DNA from: Bacteroidota bacterium
Lineage (GTDB): Bacteria; Bacteroidota; Bacteroidia; Chitinophagales; Chitinophagaceae
DNA: 64,000 nucleotides
Assembly (NCBI GenBank): GCA_018266575.1
Contig: JAFEAE010000014.1
Coordinates: 1-64,000 of the forward strand
Direction: 5' to 3'
Shown here: one piece after another, positions 10,139 to 19,031 of the stretch
Layout of the letters: each line of letters opens with the position of its first letter
Position numbering within the stretch: the stretch's first letter is position 1
Translations under genes and position numbers: made by a program
Notes under the pieces: generated by a model
What the model was told of the DNA's origin: nothing
The model's input: only the letters and a program-made list of their open reading frames with translations
The model's database searches: none

Positions 10139-10540
10139 TTATTTCCTTCGCACCAGCATTACGATTTTATTTTTCTGCGACTCATCAAAATGGTCGCGGC
10201 TGTCTTTTTTATATAACACCTGAAGTTTTAGTGTATCCGGGTTTACGAGTTGAATTAAATAAATGTTCCTGTTCCGTGTATGCTTCTTTGTACGGTCGAC
10301 TTTTAAAATTACCGGGCTGTTTTCATTATCCAATTGATAGTAAAATTTTCTGCTTGTGCCTGTATGCCCTTTGTAGGAATAACGCAAAACATTGGTATCA
10401 AGAAAAATGATGGTTGCCGGATGTGAACCTGATGTCTGGTCCCAGGTGCCGATCAGGTCTGCAGGATTTATTTGCTGGCTAAATCCTGATTTACCCAGGA
10501 AAAGAAAACAAAAGAAAAAAAGAGGAGTCAGTTTTTTCAT
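10139..10540 (-). CDS. Small secreted lipocalin-like protein
   Basis: 133 aa with a signal peptide (MKKLTPLFFFCFLFLG, cleavage near FSQQ). The mature part begins LIGTWDQTSG, the GxW start typical of lipocalin-like beta barrels, and continues as alternating strands (FYYQLDNENSPVILKVD, LKLQVLYKK). It probably sits in the periplasm or on the outer membrane. It lies 45 bp downstream of the methionine sulfoxide reductase gene on the same strand, so it may be the last gene of the inositol-lipid transcript. No function can be assigned. Confidence 0.7.
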   Translation of the reverse strand: MKKLTPLFFFCFLFLGKSGFSQQINPADLIGTWDQTSGSHPATIIFLDTNVLRYSYKGHTGTSRKFYYQLDNENSPVILKVDRTKKHTRNRNIYLIQLVNPDTLKLQVLYKKDSRDHFDESQKNKIVMLVRRK

Positions 10541-10585
10541 AAATATCGAATTGGTTCTTTAACGCAGAATATATCTTTCTTAGTA

Positions 10586-11059
10586 TCAGAAACCGATAAG
10601 CGATATTGTTTCCTCCAGATATTTTTTATCCGTTTCATCAAAACTATTCAACACATCACTGTCTACATCAAGCACGCCGATTACATTTCCATTTCGTATA
10701 ACAGGTACAACTATCTCGGATTTTGATAAACTACTACAAGCAATATGACCTGGAAACTTTTCTACATCAGGAACAATAAGCGTTTCAGCTTTTTCCCAGC
10801 TTGTTCCGCATACGCCCCTGCCCTTACGGATCCTGGTACACGCAACCGGTCCCTGAAATGGCCCAAGCACCAATTCGTTTTCCTTCACCAAATAAAACCC
10901 TACCCAAAACCATCCGAATTGTTCTTTCAATGCGGCAACAACATTTGCAAGGTTTGCAACGAGATCAGGTTCACCTTCAATAAGTGCTTTGATTTGAGGG
11001 ATCACAGATTGATATTGTTCTGTTTTTGATCCGGCAACAATGTGTAAATCTTCTGCCAT
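10586..11059 (-). CDS. msrC: Free methionine-(R)-sulfoxide reductase (GAF domain)
   Basis: 157 aa, the usual length. A single GAF domain fills the protein. It reduces free L-methionine-(R)-S-oxide in the cytoplasm with thioredoxin-type recycling. The three family cysteines are in place: C74 (GPFQGPVACTRI), C84 (GRGVCGTSW) and C108 (GHIACSS), spaced exactly as in the E. coli enzyme (84, 94, 118). The motif SKSEIVVPV followed by GVLDVDS is also diagnostic. It lies 31 bp after the PAP2-type synthase gene on the same strand, so cotranscription is likely although the function is unrelated. Confidence 0.92.
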   Translation of the reverse strand: MAEDLHIVAGSKTEQYQSVIPQIKALIEGEPDLVANLANVVAALKEQFGWFWVGFYLVKENELVLGPFQGPVACTRIRKGRGVCGTSWEKAETLIVPDVEKFPGHIACSSLSKSEIVVPVIRNGNVIGVLDVDSDVLNSFDETDKKYLEETISLIGF

Positions 11060-11090
11060 GATTCAAAGTTAGGTAGTTTACAGGCAACCC

Positions 11091-12035
11091 CTATTGCGTT
11101 ACCTGCATCAGTTTATCAATGAAAGACTGCACCAATTTATTTTTTTGTGCGAGCCATTGAAATAATAAGATGCCGGTAATTGCGCAACAAATACCCGCAC
11201 ATACATCAAGCATATAATGATGGCTGGTGTAAACCGCCGAAAACCATATACCACACATTATCAGAGCAAACAAAAAATTAATTATGCCTAACCTGTTGCG
11301 CAATGCATAATATAAAACGATCAACGGGTAAGAAGAATGTAATGATGGCATTGCTGCAAAAACATTTGAGCTTTTGGCGTAAATAGATTTGAAAACCTGC
11401 GAGTGAAAGAAATGATCGAATTTGGAAAGCCCTGCCGTATTCCCAGGTGTTCCTTGTATAAATTCAAAACCATGTTGCTGAATATACCAGGGTGGCGCTG
11501 CAGGATAGCTGTAATAAATAATAAAACCGATGACATTTACTAAAAAGAAAGTCAGTGAAAAATAAAAAAAATCTTTTCTTTTTTTTATGAATAAGTAAAT
11601 AGCAAACATCAATGGAACCGGCACCCAAGTAAGATAGAAAAATCCAGCCATCACATCTAAAAATGTATTTCCATTCCTGAGCCAGTACTCGTTAGGAGTA
11701 ATTTTTGTTCCGTTATAATTTATTCCGAATATTTTTTTTTCTGTATCGTATAAATCTGCGAGATGTACTGTGTTGTACCGATAATTAGGAAAGGCTTTCA
11801 TATAATCGAAAATTATCCAGTACACAATGAAGATTGAAAATGCCAGGATAAATTTTCTCGTTGGCCTTGATGCAAAATAAAACGTGCAGAATAACAGTAT
11901 TAAAAAAAGCTGTTCCGGCCTATAACCGATCAGTACAAAAGAAAGCAGTAAATACGCAATGGAAATAAGGGCAACTACCAGGATATTTTTGCTGCTGTAA
12001 AAATGTAGAACCGCACTTTCGGCATTTGTATTCAT
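11091..12035 (-). CDS. Inositol phosphorylceramide synthase-like PAP2 membrane protein
   Basis: 314 aa, about six to eight membrane helices. Aur1-like PAP2 signatures: YPAAPPWY (about 177-184), MPSLHSSYP with H233, and SHHYMLDVCAG with H273 and D277, the His-His-Asp set used for phosphoryl-headgroup transfer. Enzymes of this type in Bacteroides move phosphoinositol from phosphatidylinositol to ceramide. The chemistry is inferred for this protein from its place 11 bp downstream of a phosphatidylinositol-phosphate-synthase-type gene, in one operon with inositol phosphate synthase. The alternative is a generic PAP2 lipid phosphatase. Confidence 0.8.
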   Translation of the reverse strand: MNTNAESAVLHFYSSKNILVVALISIAYLLLSFVLIGYRPEQLFLILLFCTFYFASRPTRKFILAFSIFIVYWIIFDYMKAFPNYRYNTVHLADLYDTEKKIFGINYNGTKITPNEYWLRNGNTFLDVMAGFFYLTWVPVPLMFAIYLFIKKRKDFFYFSLTFFLVNVIGFIIYYSYPAAPPWYIQQHGFEFIQGTPGNTAGLSKFDHFFHSQVFKSIYAKSSNVFAAMPSLHSSYPLIVLYYALRNRLGIINFLFALIMCGIWFSAVYTSHHYMLDVCAGICCAITGILLFQWLAQKNKLVQSFIDKLMQVTQ

Positions 12036-12046
12036 TGGTTAAATCA

Positions 12047-13375
12047 TCATACTTTATTTCTTTCCATGACTTCTTTTCCCGTTATGGGGTCAACACCTTT
12101 CAATTCAATATATTCAACGTTAGGCGACCAGAATGTGCCGCCCGGATTGATCTTAATAAAAATCCTGTTAAGGATGGAAAGCTTATTTCCTATTTGGGCA
12201 TACGCATGATATTTGTTATCAGCGGAAGACTTAATGATGTAAAAAGGTTTCTTTTTATATGATACAAAATGTATCTCATATTCACCATTGCCCAGGGGTT
12301 TCGATTTAACACCGTATGCAAATGTGCGCTGGATGAAAGAAAGTTCTGCGCGTTGCCCAAACTCTTTGTACCTGATCCAGAATACATGTACGGGATTATC
12401 AGGATCAATCTCTCCTTTATCATTAAAATTTAATTCACAGACAATCGTATTTGTATTCGGTGTTTTCTGCAAATAGAATAATTGGTTTTTTATTCCTCTC
12501 GGTACCGGGAACGTATCTTCCGGCCCATCAGCCACAATAATATTTCTTTCAGTTTTACCGGTATGTAACGGCAATGTATAACCGGAAAGAATACTTGCCA
12601 AAATGATCAGCCAGGATAATGCCCGCACCTTCGATCCTTGTTTGGCAACTATGGACAATTTTTCCGTATGTTCTTTTTTCTCTAATGCTTTTTTTGAATC
12701 CATTAATCTTCTTATTGCTGTAATATTTGTAAACACGGCAAGAAAAGTAAGCGGTATTGTTAACACAGACATCGGTTCAAAAACATGGAATTTCACTCCG
12801 TGTATAAACAATTTATAATTCCCGCCCAGATAGTATGCCGTAGCCCAGCAGGCAATTGCTGCAACGCCAACTGTAACCACACGCTCCGGACGCTGCATTA
12901 TCCCGCCTTTACATTCAATGCCCAAACCTTCTGCACGTGCCCTTGTATAGCTCACCATCATCGAGCCGATCAATGCAACAAAAGTGATCAGCGAACTCAT
13001 GAAATAGTGATGCGCAACGAGATAATAACATATTCCCAGGAACATGAACAGCTCGCTATACCTGTCGAGCACCGAATCATAAAGCGCACCGAAGCGGGAA
13101 CTCATATTTCCCAATCTTGCAACCTGTCCGTCTAGCATATCAAAAAGCCCTGCAAATAATATCAAACCTCCGGCCCAACCAACGTACCTGAAATCCCCGC
13201 GGTTCCCTTCTTCACCTCCAAAAATAAAAATGAAGGCAACACCGAGGTTTAAGATAAGCCCGATAGTTGTGACAGCATTCGGCGTAAGCCCCAGTTTTAT
13301 CAGGAGTTTTACAAAAGGATTTATCACTTTGTAAATCCCCTGTTGCAATCTTATTCTTAAAGGCACCTTGTTCAT
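12047..13375 (-). CDS. CDP-alcohol phosphatidyltransferase (phosphatidylinositol phosphate synthase type) fused to a DUF4833-like domain
   Basis: Start taken at ATG 13375 ([11 protein letters not shown]); the frame extends to a TTG at 13414 that overlaps the upstream stop, which is less likely. Residues 1-220 form a multi-helix CDP-alcohol phosphotransferase with the full motif DxxDGxxARx8Gx3Dx3D: D79, D82-G83, A86-R87, G96, D100, D104. The family joins CDP-diacylglycerol to an alcohol; here the predicted acceptor is inositol phosphate. A helix at about 255-275 ([18 protein letters not shown]) then leads to a C-terminal domain of about 170 residues with [20 protein letters not shown] and PVHVFWIRY, which I recognise as DUF4833-like and place in the periplasm. 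The fusion is the notable point: most family members end after the first domain. Confidence 0.85.
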   Translation of the reverse strand: MNKVPLRIRLQQGIYKVINPFVKLLIKLGLTPNAVTTIGLILNLGVAFIFIFGGEEGNRGDFRYVGWAGGLILFAGLFDMLDGQVARLGNMSSRFGALYDSVLDRYSELFMFLGICYYLVAHHYFMSSLITFVALIGSMMVSYTRARAEGLGIECKGGIMQRPERVVTVGVAAIACWATAYYLGGNYKLFIHGVKFHVFEPMSVLTIPLTFLAVFTNITAIRRLMDSKKALEKKEHTEKLSIVAKQGSKVRALSWLIILASILSGYTLPLHTGKTERNIIVADGPEDTFPVPRGIKNQLFYLQKTPNTNTIVCELNFNDKGEIDPDNPVHVFWIRYKEFGQRAELSFIQRTFAYGVKSKPLGNGEYEIHFVSYKKKPFYIIKSSADNKYHAYAQIGNKLSILNRIFIKINPGGTFWSPNVEYIELKGVDPITGKEVMERNKV

Positions 13376-13410
13376 TTCATCAAATATTATGCAATTTCTT
13401 TTAAACAAAA

Positions 13411-15948
13411 TCAAAAATCAAATTTAACTCTTGCCCGGATAGCAAGCGGGGGGTCGGGTATATTAGAATGGTTTAAATAAGTAAACCGTTTTATCAAATC
13501 AACACGTACCAGTTTAAAAATGTTCGCTATGCCAAAGCCTGCTTCGATATAGGGCTGACCTCCTAACGGATAGGATGGCGATTCCCCAGTCGGAAATTTT
13601 AGCTGATCAGTGCTCATAGCAGGATTATTTTCGTTGCGGAGGCCACCATATAGTAATTTACCCTCGATGACTTCCCTCCACTTTAGTTTTTTTAATAATG
13701 GGATCTTATTAAAAATAAACCCATTGAAATAATGATCTACATCGATGCTGACATAATGATCACCAATAAACTCTAAAAAATTCATCATATTATACGAGTT
13801 CAGTTGGTACGCATACGTTTGGTTTGCATGAGGAAGGTCTGCAAGTGGCCAGGGCACTTTTCCAAACAGGTAACCACCTTCCGCAGTAACATCAGTATAA
13901 CCAAATTGAGATAAATAAAAGCGTTTGAAAATATTCAGCGTGATGTTCTGATAATTATACTGTCCACCGAACAATCCTTTTATCCCCGCAATATACCGGA
14001 ATGTGAAAACAGGATATTTATTAATGATCGGAATACGATATAATTTTCCCTGGTAGAATTGCTCATTTGGTGCCCAACGAAACTGCACCGATGCCTCTCC
14101 TGTGGTAATACTTTTTATAGTATCTCCGTTTTGCTGGGAAATGTACATTAATGAACCTGCGGGAAATTGTTTCCAGTATTTCAATCCAAAATCATAAGAA
14201 AAATGATTCCCGAATTCGTACACATAATTCAATTTGAAATAATCGTTGTACAACCATTTGTCGTTGTCACCTCTCTTGAACGATAACAGGAAGTTGTCTT
14301 CCTGAACAAATTGCAATTCCTGCCCGGGGATTTTTGTTTCCCGCTGATAACTAGCCCGTATATAATTTAGCGGGAATGAATACACAGACTTATTATTAAG
14401 CGAATAGGTAGAGCTAAAAAAGTATTTCCATTTCTCATCTTTAAATCCATAAGCAGCATACGTTTCAAAGTACATGCGGTTGCTGAATTTTGGTGTTGTG
14501 CGGCCACCGAAACGCAAGCGGAAACCTTCAACAGGGTTGAAACTGTAGAATGTACTTGCAGGGCCGATCTCAAAAGGTCCGGCTTGTTTGTAACCTGCAA
14601 GTAATAAAGTAGCCCAATCCATCAACCTTCGGAACGATGGCATATTTTTCAGGCTATCAATATTGGCATATACTTTTGATTCGGCTTTTGTTAGTGTATC
14701 GTGCCGATGCATTAACCAAAAACTGTCTTGACCAACAGAAGCAGGTTCTTTATACTCCACTATTGGCGGCCCTTTAAAAATACTATCAGCAATAGGTTGG
14801 TTAGAAATAAAATCTTTGTAAGAAACTGTTCGTTGCCCAAACACACCACTTCCTTTTTTAAATATTCCGAGGTCGCCGATTACACTGCTTTTTGAAAGTA
14901 AGTAACGTCCATCTTCACGCTTTACAAAATCCTGCGATATCCTCAGCTCACGAACGAAATTCAGGTTAATGTTTTTACTGGTGAACATAGTGAACTTCTG
15001 TACCGCATAATTTCCATCCAGTGTAACATATAAAGTTCCCCGAAATAAAAAATCATTCGGGTTTCTCGGACGGAAAGTGAGGCGTACAAATTTCTGGTTA
15101 TCTTCCACCACTGTATCTGCAATAAAATACATGTAAAATGTAGGACCCATATCAGCGATCGGGCTCAGGAACAGGTTGGTGAAGAGCGGAATATTATTGT
15201 CGTAAATATTTACCTCGGCATATAAACGGTTCAGGTAATTACTCACGCCACGCATATCCACAAATTCGCCAAAATCAACACGCTTGTGCGCTACAATGAT
15301 AGATTTACTTTTTTGCGGGCTTGCACGATAATATTCACGCGAAATTTTTTCTTCCAGGTAAACAGGCAGCAGCGCTTTGCCGGGGATCATTGCTGTATCG
15401 GCATTCTCAAAAAGAAAATGATATTTTTTTGTGAGCTTGCTGTTCTTTACCTTTTCGGATACATTGTCGAGAGAGATTTGCATCTTCTCGTATTTCTCGT
15501 ATTGCGCATATTGGTACGACTCGATCCTGTTTTTGGGTTTGTTATCAATAACACGACGGATGAGCTCAACGGCTGGGTTATCTTTATTACGGTATTTCTG
15601 TTTTTTATTTTTTATCACCACAGTGTTCAACACACTGCCGTTGGGTTGCATGAATACAAACAATGTATCTTTCGGTGATTTTATAGAAACCGTTTGGCTT
15701 TTATAACCGACAATAGAGAACTGCAACTGGCTGATCTGCCTGTCGGAGCTGATGGTAAAATTTCCCAGTGAATCAGTTGGCACGCCATTCCTGTTTTTAA
15801 TGGTAACACTCACAGCATACAATGGTTGTTTTGTAACTGCATCTTTTACTACGCCGGTAATCCTGGTTACCTGTGCAACACTGCTAAATGCTATAGCCAA
15901 AAAAACAAACACTAACCCATTCCGCTTTATCCGTTCTTCTTTAAACAT
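13411..15948 (-). CDS. DUF5686 outer-membrane protein with carboxypeptidase-like regulatory domain
   Basis: 845 aa. Signal peptide ([16 protein letters not shown]), then a carboxypeptidase-D-regulatory-like beta domain at about 28-110 ([19 protein letters not shown]), then the DUF5686 body, and a C-terminal set of amphipathic strands ending in a Phe (ARVKFDF), as expected of an outer-membrane beta barrel of Omp85-like type. It lies 9 bp after the GtrA gene and just before the phosphatidyltransferase gene, so it is an integral operon member. A role in lipid or glycan handling at the outer membrane is inference from this placement; the family has no settled function that I know of. Confidence 0.85.
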   Translation of the reverse strand: MFKEERIKRNGLVFVFLAIAFSSVAQVTRITGVVKDAVTKQPLYAVSVTIKNRNGVPTDSLGNFTISSDRQISQLQFSIVGYKSQTVSIKSPKDTLFVFMQPNGSVLNTVVIKNKKQKYRNKDNPAVELIRRVIDNKPKNRIESYQYAQYEKYEKMQISLDNVSEKVKNSKLTKKYHFLFENADTAMIPGKALLPVYLEEKISREYYRASPQKSKSIIVAHKRVDFGEFVDMRGVSNYLNRLYAEVNIYDNNIPLFTNLFLSPIADMGPTFYMYFIADTVVEDNQKFVRLTFRPRNPNDFLFRGTLYVTLDGNYAVQKFTMFTSKNINLNFVRELRISQDFVKREDGRYLLSKSSVIGDLGIFKKGSGVFGQRTVSYKDFISNQPIADSIFKGPPIVEYKEPASVGQDSFWLMHRHDTLTKAESKVYANIDSLKNMPSFRRLMDWATLLLAGYKQAGPFEIGPASTFYSFNPVEGFRLRFGGRTTPKFSNRMYFETYAAYGFKDEKWKYFFSSTYSLNNKSVYSFPLNYIRASYQRETKIPGQELQFVQEDNFLLSFKRGDNDKWLYNDYFKLNYVYEFGNHFSYDFGLKYWKQFPAGSLMYISQQNGDTIKSITTGEASVQFRWAPNEQFYQGKLYRIPIINKYPVFTFRYIAGIKGLFGGQYNYQNITLNIFKRFYLSQFGYTDVTAEGGYLFGKVPWPLADLPHANQTYAYQLNSYNMMNFLEFIGDHYVSIDVDHYFNGFIFNKIPLLKKLKWREVIEGKLLYGGLRNENNPAMSTDQLKFPTGESPSYPLGGQPYIEAGFGIANIFKLVRVDLIKRFTYLNHSNIPDPPLAIRARVKFDF

Positions 15949-15957
15949 ATTTCCGCC

Positions 15958-16344
15958 TTATTTAAAAACAAATTTTTTATGAAGTACATAATTATAACAC
16001 ACGCTCATTATCACTGCCACAGTTATTTTAGATAACACATAATTTAGTTTTCCATAATCGTTGAATACATACGTGGTAACTATGTAAACCCCGCCGGTTG
16101 TCAACAACAGGTAGACGATCCAAACCAAAATATATTTTACTGCCTGCCAATGCACCTTGCCGTCTTTTGCATTAAACACCCAATTACGGCTTAGCATAAA
16201 ATGAGTGATGCCACCTGCAACAGTTCCAATAATACTGCCAAGAAGATACCAGCAATGAAATACTTCAACCAAAATAATTGTGGCTAAAAAGTCAACAACC
16301 GTTGCTGTTATCGAAGCAGCCTGCGCTTTAAAAAAAGTAACCAT
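15958..16344 (-). CDS. GtrA family membrane protein
   Basis: 128 aa with four predicted helices (e.g. ATVVDFLATIILVEVF, GSIIGTVAGGITHFMLSRNW, KYILVWIVYLLLTTGGVYIV). The RxW/F-rich motif after helix 2 (LSRNWVFNAKDG) and the terminal NYVLHKKFVFK are typical of GtrA proteins, which are thought to flip polyprenyl-linked or other lipid-linked substrates. Its start directly abuts the stop of the PgpA-like gene. Here the cargo may be an inositol lipid or its precursor; this is inferred from context only. Confidence 0.85.
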   Translation of the reverse strand: MVTFFKAQAASITATVVDFLATIILVEVFHCWYLLGSIIGTVAGGITHFMLSRNWVFNAKDGKVHWQAVKYILVWIVYLLLTTGGVYIVTTYVFNDYGKLNYVLSKITVAVIMSVCYNYVLHKKFVFK

Positions 16345-16800
16345 TTAAAAAAGCTTATTGAATATTATTATCTGCATGATCACATTACTGTAAATACCGG
16401 CAAGCAAATCATCCGCCATTACCCCGTAACCACCCGGAAACACTTCCAGCTTCCTTATGAAAAGTGGCTTCGCAATATCAAAAAACCGGAACAATACAAA
16501 TGCCGCAATGATATATTTCCACTGAACCGGCAAAATCAATAATGAAACACACATACCTGCTATTTCATCAATCACTACTTTGCTGCTGTCTTTTCCCCAG
16601 GCTTCTTCTACTTTACCTGCAGAAAAAATGCCGACAAGCGTTATACTAACGGTTATGAGTACCTGCCAAAAAAAATTATCGGTATTCCTGAAAATAAAAT
16701 ACCAGCAAACACAACAAAACAATGCTGCAACTGTTCCGGAGCCTTTTTGTATATAACCAATACCAAGGCATGAACTGATCAGGCGATGTAACGTTATCAT
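16345..16800 (-). CDS. PgpA-like phosphatase, probably phosphatidylinositol-phosphate phosphatase
   Basis: 151 aa. PgpA family signatures: GSGT (20-23), KVVIDEIAGM with D79-E80, FRFFDIAKP with D109, and GVMADDLLAG with D131-D132. PgpA removes the phosphate of phosphatidylglycerol phosphate. In this operon, between inositol phosphate synthase (4-bp overlap) and lipid synthase genes, the more probable substrate is phosphatidylinositol phosphate. A housekeeping phosphatidylglycerophosphatase role cannot be excluded from sequence. Confidence 0.85.
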   Translation of the reverse strand: MITLHRLISSCLGIGYIQKGSGTVAALFCCVCWYFIFRNTDNFFWQVLITVSITLVGIFSAGKVEEAWGKDSSKVVIDEIAGMCVSLLILPVQWKYIIAAFVLFRFFDIAKPLFIRKLEVFPGGYGVMADDLLAGIYSNVIMQIIIFNKLF

Positions 16801-18122
16801 AATGCTTCAACAAGGTCCTGGTAATAATCCAATCCCAAATGCGTGATCAAATCTTCGCCCATTATGTGCCTTAACGTATTCTGCAACTTGATCAGCTGTT
16901 TGAATATATCATGCTCCGGACGCAGGCCTGGCAAGGTTTGCGGCGATTTAAAATAAAACGACAACCATTCCTGTATACCACTCATTCCTGCACGTTTTGC
17001 AAGGTCGGAAAACAAAGCAAGATCAAGTACAACAGGTGCAGCTAAAATGGAATCGCGGCAAAGGAAATTTATTTTGATCTGCATCGGGTAACCAAGCCAT
17101 CCGAAAATATCTATATTGTCCCAGCTCTCTTTATTATCGCCATGAGGAGGATAATAATTAATACGCACCTTGTGATACAACTCGCCGTACAACTCAGGGT
17201 TTAACTCCGGGCGAAGGATATCTTCCAGCACACTTAACTTGGAAACTTCTTTTGTTTTGAAATTATCCGGATCATCCAATACCCATCCGTCCCTGTTTCC
17301 TAAAATATTTGTAGAGAACCAACCTTTAATGCCAAGCGCCCTTGCGTGTAATCCGGGTGCAAGAATGGTTTTCATCAATGTTTGTCCTGTTTTGAAATCT
17401 TTACCTGCAATTGGTGTGTTTGTTTCTTTTGCTAATTCGATTAATGCAGGTATATCACAGGTGAGATTAGGTGCGCCGTTTGCAAAAGGAACACCGAGCT
17501 TGATGGCAGCATACGCATAGATCATACTCGGCGAAATCATCGGATGATTTTCATGCAACCCCTGTTCAAAATTTTCGATGCTTTCATGTACTTCTGAAGG
17601 TTCAAAATATTTTTCAGTAGAGCCACACCAAACCATTACGATCCTGTTGCAATCATTTGCATCGCGGAAATTTTCGATGTCGTCCATTACTGCTTTTGCA
17701 AGATCAAATTTTGTTTTGCCTTGTTTGATATTTTTTCCGTCAAGATTTTTTACAAATGATTTATCAAACACGGCTTTCATTGGCACTAATGCCTGCAGTT
17801 GTGGTTTGATGGCATTCAACAATCCCGGTTCAAGCACTTTTGCTTTTGACGCTGCTTCATAAACATTGTCTTCATACAAATCCCATCCGCCAAAAACGAT
17901 ATCATTCAAATCTGCAAGGGGAACAAAATCTTTAATCAACGGATAACGGTTTTCTGTTCTTTTCCCCAATCGTATATTTCCCATTTGTGTCAGCGAACCT
18001 ATTGGTTGCGATAAACCTTGCCGCACCGCTTCCACTCCTGCTATCAGTGTAGTTGCAACAGCGCCTAATCCCGGGATCAATATACCCAACTTTCCATTTG
18101 CGTTCTGAACATTCACATTCAT
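16797..18122 (-). CDS. ino1: Myo-inositol-1-phosphate (inositol-3-phosphate) synthase
   Basis: 441 aa, full length. Converts glucose-6-phosphate to inositol 3-phosphate with NAD as catalytic cofactor; committed step to inositol lipids. Visible motifs: the Rossmann start GLGAVATT (18-25), NGAPNLTCDIPALIELA, AGKDFKTGQTLMKT, LGNRDGWVLDDPDNFKTKE, and INYYPPHGDNKESWDN followed by INFLCRDSILAAPVVLDLA. First gene of the operon; its stop overlaps the start of the PgpA-like gene by 4 bp. A strong inverted repeat lies 60-88 bp upstream of its ATG. Confidence 0.95.
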   Translation of the reverse strand: MNVNVQNANGKLGILIPGLGAVATTLIAGVEAVRQGLSQPIGSLTQMGNIRLGKRTENRYPLIKDFVPLADLNDIVFGGWDLYEDNVYEAASKAKVLEPGLLNAIKPQLQALVPMKAVFDKSFVKNLDGKNIKQGKTKFDLAKAVMDDIENFRDANDCNRIVMVWCGSTEKYFEPSEVHESIENFEQGLHENHPMISPSMIYAYAAIKLGVPFANGAPNLTCDIPALIELAKETNTPIAGKDFKTGQTLMKTILAPGLHARALGIKGWFSTNILGNRDGWVLDDPDNFKTKEVSKLSVLEDILRPELNPELYGELYHKVRINYYPPHGDNKESWDNIDIFGWLGYPMQIKINFLCRDSILAAPVVLDLALFSDLAKRAGMSGIQEWLSFYFKSPQTLPGLRPEHDIFKQLIKLQNTLRHIMGEDLITHLGLDYYQDLVEAL

Positions 18123-18181
18123 AATCTCAGTTTGAAGTAAGTAAATAAAAAATTTTACAATGAATATAGATTTTGCTTTCG

Positions 18182-18210
18182 TTCAGCAATACAACTCATG
18201 TATTGCTGAA
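18182..18210. promoter_or_regulatory. Perfect 11-bp inverted repeat, candidate TetR operator
   Basis: Arms TTCAGCAATAC (18182-18192) and GTATTGCTGAA (18200-18210) are exact reverse complements around a 7-nt spacer. The site lies between the tetR stop and the ino1 start, 60-88 bp before the ino1 ATG. No T-run follows on the minus strand, so a terminator is less likely than an operator. TetR proteins commonly bind palindromes of this size. Confidence 0.6.
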
Positions 18211-18289
18211 ATATTTTAACATTTTGACTTTCCATCATTATGATATTTCAAAATATAAAACCAGTTTATAAAGGGAAGTACAAAAAAAA

Positions 18290-18889
18290 TCAGTTTGCAA
18301 TGCCATCGATCATGATGTCAACAATATCATCCACTTTTTCAGAAAGATCGGGGAACATGCTGTCAACACACATTGGTAATGCAATACCGCGAAAAGTTGC
18401 AGCAAATAAAAACGCCAGCAATTCCACTTCTTCACAACATATCTTTTTAAACTCACCAGACTTGATTCCCGATTCTATAATATTTTTAATAAGATTGAAT
18501 TGAGTGATCTCATGTTTCTTTTTAATATTCATCACCACACTCATGTTATCCATCAGGTCATTTTTCACTACCTGCGAAAGATTGCCGAGCTTATTGATCT
18601 TCCCTAATCTTACTTTGCTATATGCTTTTAATTTTTCTTTTGCTGTTGTTGATTTACTGATCGCATTCTCTGCTACATGAAAAAGTTCCTGCATTTCCTG
18701 GTCGACCACTGCTTCAAAAATTTCGTACTTACTTTCAAAATAATAATACAATGAACTTTTACCTTTGCCCGCTTCTTTGGCAATATCTTCCATAGTTGTT
18801 TTCTTCAACCCGAATTTTTCAAAAAGCCCGCGGGCACAGGAAACAATTTCCTGTACAATGACTTCATCTTTTTCTAAAAGTTCACTCAT
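18290..18889 (-). CDS. TetR/AcrR family transcriptional regulator
   Basis: 199 aa. N-terminal TetR helix-turn-helix at about residues 10-57 (FEKFGLKKTTMEDIAKEAG, KSSLYYYFESKYEIFEAV); helical ligand-binding domain after it. It lies just upstream of the inositol-lipid operon on the same strand, 167 bp before ino1, with a perfect palindrome in the gap. A role in controlling that operon in response to a lipid or fatty-acid-like ligand is inferred. Confidence 0.88.
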   Translation of the reverse strand: MSELLEKDEVIVQEIVSCARGLFEKFGLKKTTMEDIAKEAGKGKSSLYYYFESKYEIFEAVVDQEMQELFHVAENAISKSTTAKEKLKAYSKVRLGKINKLGNLSQVVKNDLMDNMSVVMNIKKKHEITQFNLIKNIIESGIKSGEFKKICCEEVELLAFLFAATFRGIALPMCVDSMFPDLSEKVDDIVDIMIDGIAN

Positions 18890-19031
18890 AACTTTTCGAC
18901 CAATTTCGTTTTCGGGTCCAAAAATAGCACTTTGACAATTATCAAAAAAATTAATCCTCAGATAATCTCTTACAGCAGGCAGGAGAAAGATAAAGGCATA
19001 AAGGATTTGAATTGGAATACCAGTTCAACTC

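Noticed and set aside
13376..13414. TTG start of the phosphatidyltransferase overlapping the DUF5686 stop
   Set aside because: Adds 13 residues before the first Met of the family start; ATG 13375 is more natural.
16345..16800. Plain phosphatidylglycerophosphatase A
   Set aside because: Not excluded, but the tight operon with inositol phosphate synthase makes the inositol lipid substrate the better first guess.
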